64,000 nt of DNA from Aurifilum marmelostoma (taxonomy: Eukaryota > Ascomycota > Sordariomycetes > Diaporthales > Cryphonectriaceae), in assembly GCA_027559495.1 (NCBI GenBank), contig JAMXSV010000010.1:2356001-2420000 (forward strand), given 5' to 3'. The notes under the pieces are model-generated. The model saw only the letters and a program-made list of their open reading frames with translations. It was not told where the DNA came from and did not search any database. Every line of letters starts with the position of its first letter. Positions within the stretch are counted from its first letter, which is position 1. A program made the translations under genes and the position numbers. This document shows, one piece after another, positions 1 to 10,073 of the stretch.

Positions 1-1795
1 TGGCTATCTATCCTAGAGTATCTCTTCTTTAAGGGTAAGTATCTCTATTATATCTTCTTCTATTGGTGCTAAAGTAAAGTCCGCATTTTCTAAGTTATTA
101 TTGCGCCTATTATAGGCTAGGGATAATATAGTATTTTAATTCTATCCTTCTTTAGATCCCCGATCTATAGGGTTAGTAAAATAATCTAATTATTTATTTT
201 TAGTAGAAGCCCTGCTTTCTATAGCAAGCTGCTATTATTCTATAGATTTCTGGGGGAACTATTCTAAACCTTCTTTTTCTAAGAGATATAATATGCAATT
301 ATTATTATAATACGTAGTCTAACTAAGGGACTTATAATTAATAAAGTCTATTACTTGCTCTATTAGAATGTTTTTATTTAGCTAATTAGGTTCCTATTAG
401 ATAGCAATATTAAGCTATTATTCTTCTTAGATAAATTGCTATTACTTTTTTTATAGTTATTAATAATCTTATGCAAAGTATTCTAGTTTTCTATAATTAT
501 AGTATTTCTAATTATTATTTTATGCTAAATATTTGCTATATTAATTTATAATATTAAGCTCTATAGGGCTAGCATATATACTGCTACTATAAGCTATACT
601 CTAATGCTTAGATCAATTTCTTTAATTCTGCACCTTTTTGCTTATATTAGCTTAGAACTTCTATAATAGGTTTTCTTTCTTCCTTTCTATATATTATTCG
701 TAAAGGCGATTATTAATGCAGATTGCTATATTAGAGAATATAGTAAAGTCCTCTAGCTAATCCTATTTAGAAATTTCGTTTTTAATCTTATCCTTAAGTC
801 CTTAGTAGTAGTATTTTATAAAGTTTTTATCTTCCTATAGAAGTTATGCTGCAAGTTATTTGAATTAAACTATATATATAGAGGCTAATTTAACCTATTG
901 CAGGGCTATAAGTTATTAAGCTATAGTCCTTTTCTTATTAGGATCTTCAAAAGTTTCTCTAAGAACCTTTTCGAATCTGCTAAAAGATTAAAATATTTCT
1001 TTAATAGTATCTTTTTTAAGGCTAGAGCAAGTAATATTCTCTAAATAATCTCTAAGAAAGGGCTTATACTAAATAAGAGCATTATTCTTAAAGCAAGTTC
1101 CTGCAAAAATAGTCTTTTCTAATTCTATAATAAACTAAAAGGTATAGTGCAAAAAGTATGCCTTATACTAAGTAAGGAATCTTTAAAGCATTTTTTAGTT
1201 TCTATTAAATATAATAGGTTTATTTAATTTATAGTTTTTAATAACTGCTATAGTATTAAAATTGCTAACCTGCCCTTAAGTAAGAAGTTAAGCTTGCTAG
1301 AACTAAATTATAGCTTTCTGCTATTGCTAATAGATGCGCAGTTTATTAATATGCTGTATAAGGAGCTATATCTAGTTTATTAGTTTGTTAATAATAGCAG
1401 CCCTACTGCTAAAAGAGGATAGAGTTCTTAGAGCTATTATATTTCTATATTGTTTAAGGTAAAGTATACTAAACTATTCTTAAATAAGAGTTATTAAAAT
1501 ATAATAAGTACTGCTATAATTAGAGTATATAATAAGTACTTAAAAGTTTATATTAGGTAAGAAGAATATTAAAGTATAATTTAAAGAATATAGAAATAAT
1601 TTCTAAAATCTTTTATAGTATATTACTAGCAGTAAAGCTATTACTTATATTAGAAGTAATACTTAGATTAATAACTAAAGAGCTATATACTAAATCTATT
1701 TAATAGTAGCAAATATATTCCTTATATAACCTATTCTTTAGTTCTTTATTAGTAGTATTAGTTCCTTTCTAGTAGGGGTAGGCTAGAGTTAATAT

Positions 1796-1879
1796 TGAAT
1801 CTTTTAACTAGTTAACTAAATTAATACCAATTCCTTTAACTAGTTGATAGAGTCGATATTGACTCTTTCGACTAAGCAA
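1796..1879. repeat. Imperfect 25-30 bp direct repeat, 54 bp apart, differing by CG/TA
   Basis: Two copies start at 1,796 (GAGTTAATATTGA...) and 1,850 (GAGTCGATATTGA...). Over about 25 bases they differ mainly where one has CG and the other TA, at two separate places, which is the pattern expected from C-to-T mutation on both strands. This is probably part of the LTR or leader of the gypsy relic. Confidence 0.5.
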
Positions 1880-2197
1880 TCTTTATAATCCTAACCCTAG
1901 CTTATATAATCTTGTTATGCTAGTTCTGTCCTAGAGTATTGGATTCTTAGTTCCCTATAGTCTGTTCCGTATGGCCTTAGCGCTGTGCCGCAATCTTTGT
2001 TGTGACCAGCATGTTAGATGGGTCATAATACCTAAATTATTTTATATATTTAGGTCTTTCTAAATAAATAAAGTAATTTTAGCTAAGCTATATATTTAAT
2101 TAGCTTTATAATTATAAGGCTAGCTAGGGCAAGGGGAGAAGGGCTAGTAGGCCTACTTAAGTTCCTAGAGAACTAATCTATCTCTCTATAGAACTGC

Positions 2198-2232
2198 TAA
2201 GCAAAGCAAAGCAAAGCGCAGAGCGAAGCAAA
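2198..2232 (+). repeat. (AAGC/GCAAA)n short tandem repeat
   Basis: A short run of GCAAA units followed by decayed copies (GCGCA, GAGCG, AAGCAAAG) lies inside the AT-rich block, between the gypsy relic and the next AT-rich stretch. Confidence 0.6.
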
Positions 2233-2240
2233 GTAATATG

Positions 2241-3230
2241 CATTATATCTTTTTTATAATAGAAATTCTTCTTTATTTACTTTATAATAGCATTTAAAAG
2301 ATCCTATATCCCCGAAAGAGTTAGTAATTAGTATTTAGGGGCTTTTACTTTAAACTTATTATTTATATAAGCTTTAATATTTAAGTAGTAAAGGATTAGA
2401 TCCTTTAAGGCCTCTTTTTAGAATTATAATATAAAATTATTATAATCTTTAACTATAATAATTTTTTTCTAAAAATTATTCTTTATCTTCTTTTTTAAAT
2501 CCTTTAATTTAAATATATTTTTATTAATATAAACTAAATAATCTTTTATTTTATAAATATATCTTTATATAGCTAATTAGTTTTTTATTCTTCTAATATT
2601 AAAGTAAAATCTATTAATATTAAAATAATAGGGATTTTTAATATTTTTTTTAATTATCTACTCTCTAATAATATAAAAGTATAGAGTTCTATCTTTATAC
2701 TTTTCCTATACTATATAGTACTAATTAAAGCAGAATAACTTAATTGCTTTAATAAAGTAATTCTTATTAAGTATATACTTAAGATATATTAAGAAAATAG
2801 ACTTAAATACTAGTCTAAATTATTCTTTTGCTATATTAAGTAAATTAATAAGCGCTAGCTTATTAGCCTTTTTACTAATATTAATATTAATTTGCATATT
2901 AGATATAGTCTTTATATTAAAACTATTTTCCTATTCTATTAGTTAAATTATAAATAGTAAAGGTAATAATATAAGAGTATAAGAAAGTAATAATTAGTTA
3001 AATTAATTAGTATTAGAAAGCAAAAAGTCTAGTATAATAAAATTCTAGCTAGATAGTTAGTAAGATTATTAAGAGAAGAAGTTGAAGAGCTTAGAGAGCG
3101 GAATAAGCGGGGAGTTTATAAAGTCTATAATTGCTGTTATTGCTTGGGACACTTTTCAAAAAAAACAAGGTAGTGGCCTAGCGACCTTTTTATATTTTTC
3201 ATATTATTGTTAATATAGGGGCTTGGGACA
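2241..3230 (+). mobile_element. Second RIP-degraded element, possibly a DNA transposon with a transposase-like C-terminus
   Basis: The AT-rich, stop-filled DNA continues to about 3,230 and then changes abruptly to ordinary composition. Plus-strand positions of about 3,060-3,170 read without a stop as a charged, coiled-coil-like peptide containing 'LLREEVEELRERNKRG', followed by a small Cys-rich motif (YNCCYCLGHF). This resembles the C-terminal tail of fungal Tc1/pogo-type transposases, but the DDE core is not recognisable. The ten-base word CTTGGGACAC occurs twice near the right edge (about 3,146 and 3,214) and may belong to a terminal repeat. It could instead be part of the same retroelement. 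Class assignment is tentative. Confidence 0.4.
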
Positions 3231-5537
3231 CCACAGCGATTTAATATTACAAACAGCATGGTATTAGTGGGATGATTCAGAGTAAATGGATATTATGACT
3301 TTGCAAACGCCATCAGCAGGATAGATGCTGTGCACGCAACATCTGTGACAAACATGTGTGACTAGACTATCGTTATAGGTACTTGGTAAATACTACTCTA
3401 TAGATGGCAGTTTGGCATCACCAGCAATCGTCGCCAGTATGAGCCCCAGCGGAACTAATTCTATGCATAAATGGTTCGGAACTACACCGGACACAAGGCG
3501 CAAAAAGCTTGATTTTCTTCTTATCAGATCGTGGAACGATCCCCTTTCCTCCTTTATCAGATCGAGAAGGATTACCGCCAAGCTTCTAGGCTCAACCTGC
3601 CCGCTTTTCGCGGCCATTGTAAGGACCAAGACCCGCAGGGCTCCGCTGAGGCTAGGGAGGCTATTTACAGCTGGCTACGGCACAGGGGGAGGGGGGGGCG
3701 CAACGTCCTGCCTTTGCACCTCTCCTGCGCGGGGCGAAACATAGATCATGTTAGCGACAACGTCACAGAGCTAGGATATTCCGCCTGGCAATGTTCTAGG
3801 ACTATGTGGTCTCATTGATTGGGCCTATGTCATTGGTCAGCGTACGCGAGGCTTATGGGGTGTAAGTCCAAGCCAGGAAGAATCTCATGACTTACAGCAA
3901 TTATGGGTTTGGGTGCCCAGTGGCTGTGGCCAGTGCAGGGTCCTTTTGAGCACTATATCTCTTGATACTAACATGAGGAGTCAATCATTAGAGTCACAGT
4001 GGTATGCTTCCTTAGCAGCGCGGATGTGCAAAGGACGACACAAATGGATCATGTTCCCGTGGAAAAGAGAGATCAATGCGTGGCTAGCATCTCCACAAGA
4101 AGGGGCGAAAGTCCGAGGGCAGATGCGAGCTCATTTGACCGGTGTTCTAAGTTGCTCAACAAGATCGTCTACCGCACTGTAATATCAGGCAGGATACGCG
4201 GATGGTGCGAGAGCATGCAGCAAAAGTTTGTCGCCAGCGACAATTCTTAGATATCTGTGTCCGGCTTGATTATGGTGCAATCCCAGCGCATCTCTCTGGA
4301 AAGCTCAACAAGTGATCGGCATGACTAGGTAAGTAGTCAGGGGTGCTCACCAGAAGCGACATCATGTACAGTAATGTTATCATTCCTAAAGGTCAACCCC
4401 TAAGGTTATTACACAAATCTGGGCTCGCGCCTCTGTAGATACTCCTATCGATGTAGGTGAAGATCAAATATGGCCGACGGGCTCTCAAGTCTGGCCACAC
4501 AATTGATGTGTCTGCTCTCATGATCCGTCATTTCACAGAACCACAAGGCAAGATCGACGCACTCGCAGCTGACTGGCGTCGCCAAGATTTCCAATTTCGT
4601 TCAGCTGGAAATGAATGCAATTAAGCAAAGACGTCTGGACAGCTGAAATTGATAGAGAGTTCGCCCGTGATCAGCCCAGATACATGGATGAAGACCAACC
4701 TCGCTCCTTGAAAGGCAGAAACAAGAGACATCGAACGCGAATAGAAACAGAATGGAAAGTATGTCGTGACTCGACGTTGCTGAAGAAGATACTCACTAAA
4801 GACGCTTGATGTTATTCACGGTCGTCAAAACAAGAAAATTGAGATCTAAATCACCTAGGGTTGATCATCAGACGCCCTGAATGGACTGAAGACGGTGTGA
4901 GCATCTCTGCTGCGCTGGATTGGCAACGTGCTTATCGATACAAAACTCGAATTTTGGCTCAACTGGCCCCCTAAAGGCCACTGGCTCACATGTAATTATA
5001 CTGTTGCTGTCCTATCCGCAAGGAGGAGCTCTTACAGTGCAGGGCAACATTATAATATCGACCTCAAGTCAGAATCGCACGTTCACGCCTCTTCGTTCCT
5101 TGCCCTAGAACTAGATTTTCAAGGTTCAGTGCTTTTCCAGAGATTATCCGTCAGCATGTTCCGAGTGACCTAGCTCATATTTAGAATCAAAGACTGTCAG
5201 AGCCAGCTTGGCAGTCTGTCCGCTCCGAGTCGGGCGCGACGGTGGGGTTAGAGCGTACTCGCGATAAGAGCAATAGAGGGCGAAAATGAGGTCAGCTTGA
5301 TCTGGATGTGAACAGCCTTTCGGGCTGCAGCTGCGGATTGAAGATGGAAAGGCTCCGACTTCATATTCACATGGGCCTGGATTATTCAGGCACAATCTGA
5401 GTCGACGATCGAACCAGTCACCATAGTTCTGACGCTTCTCGGTGATTAATCTTCATTGTTAGGGATCCCATCATCTTGAGCGAGCATGAAATGTCCTGGG
5501 TTGCAGAGAACACAGACAGCTCGCGCGCGCTGAATTT

Positions 5538-5579
5538 CGTCCGTCGGACGGACGACGAGGGGGCGTGCGGATGACGTCA
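5538..5579. promoter_or_regulatory. 17-bp palindrome next to a perfect CRE (TGACGTCA)
   Basis: CGTCCGTC at 5,538-5,545 and GACGGACG at 5,547-5,554 form an 8-bp perfect inverted repeat around one base. The 8-bp palindrome TGACGTCA (a bZIP/CREB-type site) follows at about 5,572-5,579. They look like transcription-factor sites, but no recognised gene starts nearby; the closest gene ends at 6,177. Confidence 0.4.
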
Positions 5580-5918
5580 TCGCAGCTTTCAACGTGGTAC
5601 TGCGGGGCTCATCAGGAAAATTGGTATCGTGGTTGTAGTGAGTGTCTTCGGGGACGATCAGGTCCGGAGGGGGATCGTGAGATGGCCTTGGACTAAGGCT
5701 GCAAGACTCAAATCAAATAGGCCTTCACAGACGAAAGACGTCTTTTGAGAAGCAGGTACGTCGAAGCTGGGCCTCATTCCCTACTATCGTATCTACCTTG
5801 CGCCGCTCTTTTCTTCACGTGAAATGGGCTTGTATGGTGTAGTGCCAGAGATTCATACAGTAGACGGACCTATGAACATAAATCAGGCGAGCGCTCGCTT
5901 ACTGAGTACGCGCAAACG

Positions 5919-5951
5919 CACACACACACAGACACACACAGACACACACAG
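5919..5951. repeat. (CA)n/(CAGA) microsatellite
   Basis: A run of CA dinucleotides is interrupted by two GA units. It lies in the 3' intergenic space of the dienelactone hydrolase gene. Confidence 0.85.
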
Positions 5952-6176
5952 CGTATGGGACTAGTCAAGATGCGGTGCATTGATTCCATAGTAGAGGAAC
6001 CACGCGTCGTCAAAATAACTGCTTTGTGTACTCAATTGTAGCATTCATAATTTGACACACGCGTCTTTCATCCTCTAGCCGGCACGCAACCAACATTTCT
6101 TGTCATGTTACCTCTCGTCACCTCGCAAATACACACAACCTCCCCTTTAGAGCCTCGCCGTCCTCGGCTCGGCCGT

Positions 6177-7225
6177 TCAGATCAGGTACTCGTCGAGCCA
6201 AGCAATGGCCTGCAGGAAGGCCTGCTCCTTGGAGAACCGCTCAATCTTCTTAGACAGGTCGCAGCGGACCGCGAAGCCATGGGAGACGCCGCTGTACAAG
6301 TTGATCTGGTAGGGCTGGCCGACCTTGACCAGGATCTCCTCGGACTTGTGGCGCTTCTCGACGGGGAAGATCTCGTCGGTCTCGGCGGCGGAGATGGAGA
6401 GGGGACCGGTGATGGCGGCCAGCTCGTCCTCGTCCACAAAGGACGGGTGGGCGACGTAGCCGACCTTGATGCCGTCCTTGTAGTGGCGGACAACGTACTG
6501 TAAAGCAGACACACAACACAGACAGGTCAGGGCTAGATTCATTGCTGCCTAGTAGGAATACACAGAGAAGAGAACAAGGGCACAGGGCGGAGGATTTGGG
6601 GGCCGGGGGGTTGGAAGAGGAGGGGGGCGGTTGGTGGTGCAGGGAGGGAATCTGTTGCTGACCTTGGCACCGAAGCAGTAGCCCAGCCCACCAATCTTGG
6701 TGAAGCCCTGCTCTTTGAGGTAATTGAGGGAGAGCTCGATGATGGGGTCGACGGCCTCCTTGGTGTGGGGGTTCTTGCCGTCGGAGCCCTGGGCGAGCCA
6801 CTTCATGATGTCAAAGTCCTTGGGGCGTTCGAGTGCGAGCGCGTCGCCGTTGAAGATGTCGACGATAATGGTGTAGTAGCCGTTGGCGGCGAATTGGTCG
6901 GCCATCAGCTGGGAGTTCTGCCAGATGCCGAAGACGTCCGGCACGTACAGCAGCGCGGCGCCGTCGTGTTTCTTGCCCTTGGGCTCGGCGACGTAGGCGT
7001 CGTACTGGCCCACCTTGATAAATTTGCCGGTGGGCTCGCCTCTGTAGCGGAAGAAAGACAGAGGTATGGGTCAGCTCGCCTACCTATCTATTTCCAGGCC
7101 AGACCACGTGCTGGCGGAGGAGTAAAAAAGAAGAGGGGTCAGAGAAGCTTGAAGCTCCAAGAGGTGCACACTCACTCATGCTTGACGCCGACGGTGCAGC
7201 ACTGCCCGGGAGGGTTGGAGGCCAT
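6177..7225 (-). CDS. Dienelactone hydrolase family protein
   Basis: Three exons on the minus strand, 7225-7176, 7041-6663 and 6497-6177, give a 249-residue protein, the usual size for the family. Splice sites are clean (GTGAGT...CTACAG and GTCAGC...TTACAG) and keep frame. The alpha/beta-hydrolase nucleophile is a cysteine, Cys139, in the GYCFG elbow, with Asp184 and His216 (in SGVSHGF) completing the Cys-Asp-His triad typical of dienelactone hydrolases. No signal peptide is visible, so it is probably cytosolic. Bacterial relatives open dienelactone rings in chlorocatechol breakdown; most fungal members (Aim2-like) have unproven substrates, so 'carboxylic ester hydrolase' is as far as the sequence goes. 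The start is the first ATG of the frame, in MASNPPGQCC. A decayed metallo-hydrolase gene lies upstream, and no operon-like link is implied. Confidence 0.9.
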
Positions 7226-8415
7226 CTTGAAGGTATAGAAGAGGAGGAAGAAGAGAAGGGATGTAAAGGTTGAATGCGGTGATGTGAGATTGCGGTGGTA
7301 TTTCTCAATTCAAGAACGCAAAGTCAGGTTTTGGACAAGAAGATATTTGAGGAGGATGGAGGGGCAAGAAAAGGGTATCCGCGTTTTCGATTTCGCAATG
7401 GAGCTCTGCGACGTTTTTGTATCGCATCTTGCAACGCCTCTCCACTGGCTCTCCACCGCTCTATCGACATTCCCACACAGGCGCCCACACTCATGCGTCA
7501 CACAATTGCTCTACTGCTTGACGGTATGAGTTCCCGGAGTACCGCGCTACAGCTACTAAACCCCGCCAGCGTCGGTGCCGCGGTCGGTCTAAAACGCCCT
7601 GGAGACTTCGCCAGGGGTCGGTGTGTCGGTGCCGCGAGCGCATAGAAATCCCACCCAAAGGCCGTGGAAACTCCGGGTCGATAACGATTTTGGTAAGGAT
7701 TGCGATGGGGGCTGTTCGGAGAATTCATGGGATCGTTATGGACGCAACTGGAGTGTGCAGGAGCCCTGCCTGCTCCATAACCCTGTCTTAACAACGTGGA
7801 TATGTGTGGACAGCCTCCGCCCGCATGGTCTTTCTCCTTACACTTGCTGCTTCACCGAATCAACCATTGCTTATCATCTTCACCTTCAGACGAAGAGAAG
7901 GTGAGCGATCCGAGCTGCTTGTGGGGGCCCCAGGCGCTAATGTTTGTTGAGAAGATGTCACCAGTGGAATTTTCTGTTCATGCGGGTATCGGGTATTTCC
8001 GTGGGGGTCTTTTGAGAAACTTCTCAACGTCCCAGTAGTGATCATGTAGAGAGAGCCCTGGCAAAATACCCAAGACCATCTCCTGTTTGAACCTTTCCCG
8101 GTTCACATGGACTGTGACGACCATGCTTCCGCGCTGGGAGAGTTGCTCGTCGGCATGCTTCCAGTCTGTGCCAACCAATCCACCCTCTCTCGCTTTAGGC
8201 CAAGTGCCCGAGGGGGGCGCGGCCCGCTGTCTGGGTGAGCGGCCCGCTGTCTGTGAGAAGTGACAGACAGGATCGACATCGTTAAAGCTCCAGCTTATCA
8301 TAAGGTCGGCCAAGGTTCTATGCACACCGTACGGCAATGTCATTGAGGTCTTCATCACCGTAATTCTACGGCGTTGTCCATCCCAAAACCTCACACGTGG
8401 CTCAAACTTCGGAGC
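7226..8415. other. Intergenic; holds one unassigned minus-strand ORF
   Basis: This contains the upstream region of the dienelactone hydrolase gene. An open minus-strand frame of 138 codons (8394-7978), extendable to about 8,440 after an ACAG acceptor-like site, has a protein-like composition (a tract near LPYGVHRTLADLM and a tail near FLKRPPRKYP) but matches no family I recognise. It may be an exon of a decayed or unrecognised gene. Confidence 0.4.
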
Positions 8416-9240
8416 ATGTCTGCAGAATGGCCTCTGTTCACAGGACCCCCTGGGGCTGCAGCCAAAGTTAGCATCGTCGACTCAACCATGCGCCTAGGTG
8501 GTATGAGGTTCAATCAGTTGTGCAAATCCCCGCCCGAGGGTCTTAAAAAGTCCCCACTGCACCGACCTGGTCGCTTCTGACCCAGAACTCGAACGGGAAG
8601 AAGGCCTTGTTCGACCTAGGCGTGCTATCTGATCTCACCAGATACATTCCGGCGATCCAGCAGGTATTCATGCACAATGGGTGAAATCCGGAGGCCAGGG
8701 CGCATGTTGCAGACATCATCAAGAGACATGGCGTGGATTCTAAGGAGATAGACAGCGTCATATGGAGGCATGTGCTGTCGGCCCGAGGGCTTTCTGACCG
8801 CCCTGCTTGTGGCTGACCTTTCCCTCCATAGATAGCCACCACCACTTTGACCACACTGGTGATCCCACGATATTCCCGTCGAATACGGAGCTCGTCGTGG
8901 GCCCTGACCTCAGAGACACCCACTTTCCGGGATACCCCATGAAGCCGGAGTCACCGGTGACAGAACAAGACCTCAGCGGTCGGGAAGTCCGCGAGATCAA
9001 CTTCGCAGCTTACAACTGAAAGCAGGAGGTTTTCCAGCATTTGACTTCTTCGGCGATGGCTCGTTCTATATCCTCGACGCACCGGGCCACTGTCTGGGCC
9101 GTATGGCCGCTCTTGCCAGGCGCTCCAAGGCTGAGCTCGGGTCCGACGCAGCAGGATGCACCTTCATCAAGATGAGCGGCGATTTCTGTCATCATGACGG
9201 AGAGATCCGTCCTTCAACGTATTAGCCCCTGCCAGATCAG
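8416..9240 (+). pseudogene. Metallo-beta-lactamase-fold hydrolase, decayed
   Basis: Pieces of one protein appear in order across frames. They are an N-terminal block starting at ATG 8416 with KVSIVDST, a second block with NGKKALFDLGV (about 8,590-8,640), the zinc motif HxHxDH as SHHHFDHTGDP after an intron (8768-8835), then GDGSFYILDAPGH and a GDFCHHDGEIRPS block ending at TAG 9223-9225. This is the layout of fungal metallo-beta-lactamase-superfamily hydrolases. Lesions are a frame change between about 8,530 and 8,565, an in-frame TGA at 8682-8684, a one-base frame change near 9,015, and the TAG, after which the frame continues with PLPDQ. The intron would use a GC donor (GCATGT), either genuine or a mutated GTATGT. 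The DNA-to-family match is strong. Function is probably lost, though an annotation pipeline might patch it with extra introns. Confidence 0.8.
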
Positions 9241-10073
9241 CTTCTATCATCGATAGGGGGTGGCGGATCTGCTACTGCATTCGGGCAGTTGAATCCTGAG
9301 CGTGGTAGGAGGGCAGATGGACGGTTTGTCAAGCCAGGATTATGCTTTGATCGAGCACTGTCGGATCGAATCAGACGATTGAGCGGACGCAGACTGCTGG
9401 TGCGAACCCGAACGTGTGGTTCATATATGCGCGACACCGCGCTGTTGGATGGCATCTATCTTGTCCGAATAGGGGAATGATCAAAAAAAAAGAAGAAAAA
9501 GAAGAAAAAGGCATACAAGGAGAAGGCCATGTGGAAATTTCTAGAAGACTCATCACCCGCAGTAAACAGGAAATGAATTGAAAGAAAAGACCCCTAGGTG
9601 CTCTGTAGCTCAAATTAGGTCTAAAGCTAATTGAAGGAAGTCGAAAACCTAGCATCGGGAGCTTTGATGTTATTAATTACCTTAGTGAGGGGTCTAGAGC
9701 TAAGGATGCTATGCCACAGCTACTGTAGCTGCTAGATACTGCTCTGTGTCCTGCAGTGACAGGACCCTGCAGCTACTGGAACAGTGGGGTCAGAAAGGGT
9801 CCCTGGACGACGTCATGGCCTGGGCCTTTAGGTGCTGCCAGGGCTCTCAGTGCCTCCCAATCCCCCGACGCGCTGATGACCATTCCTGACCAATCTGGAC
9901 AGTGATCCACTAAACATTCTGACCAACTTGCCCTTCCCATTCCAACAACAGCAGCTCATCCCTTTGGCTATCTGCGCCTGAACAGTCCAACAACCACTTG
10001 TGGCTAATTTCTGCCAGGTCCAAGAAATGATCACAGCAAGATTAATAAATCCAGTCCCAATGTGAGTGTCGCC
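9241..10073. other. Intergenic / promoter of the TAPT1-like gene
   Basis: No supportable gene. There is an A/G-rich tract at about 9,482-9,512 and a stretch with repeated CTGCAG/AGCTACTG words at about 9,715-9,790. The latter part is presumably promoter and 5' UTR of the downstream gene. Confidence 0.6.

Larger units (their letters stand above)
1..2240 (-). mobile_element. RIP-degraded Ty3/gypsy LTR retrotransposon relic (Gag region)
   Basis: The stretch is extremely AT-rich and full of stops in every frame. The minus strand between about 1,230 and 600 still reads, through many TAA/TAG codons, as a Ty3/gypsy-type Gag. Recognisable blocks are a 'FEDP-N-KKR' motif at about 955-928, a 'GLKDKIK-EI' block near 810-780 and an 'INNRLYE' block at about 720-690, in the order expected for fungal gypsy Gag. 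Pol would lie further left, at 1-600 and outside the window, and is not recognisable here. The less mutated piece at about 1,790-2,040 lies upstream of Gag and could be LTR or leader; on the minus strand it holds a TATATAAG sequence. No intact ORF survives, so this is a dead element. The Gag assignment is by pattern recognition; the LTR limits are not resolved. Confidence 0.7.
3231..6176. other. Intergenic, no supportable gene
   Basis: Base composition is normal but all ORFs are under about 110 codons and overlap on both strands. A stop-free piece at about 4,465-4,615 (+) and another at 5,144-5,395 (-) look mildly protein-like and may be decayed exons; neither could be assigned. The stretch also contains a 17-bp palindrome, a TGACGTCA site and a CA microsatellite, listed separately. 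Confidence 0.6.

Noticed and set aside
5405..5425. B-box-like sequence suggesting a second tRNA
   Set aside because: Lacks the invariant G and no cloverleaf arms can be built around it.
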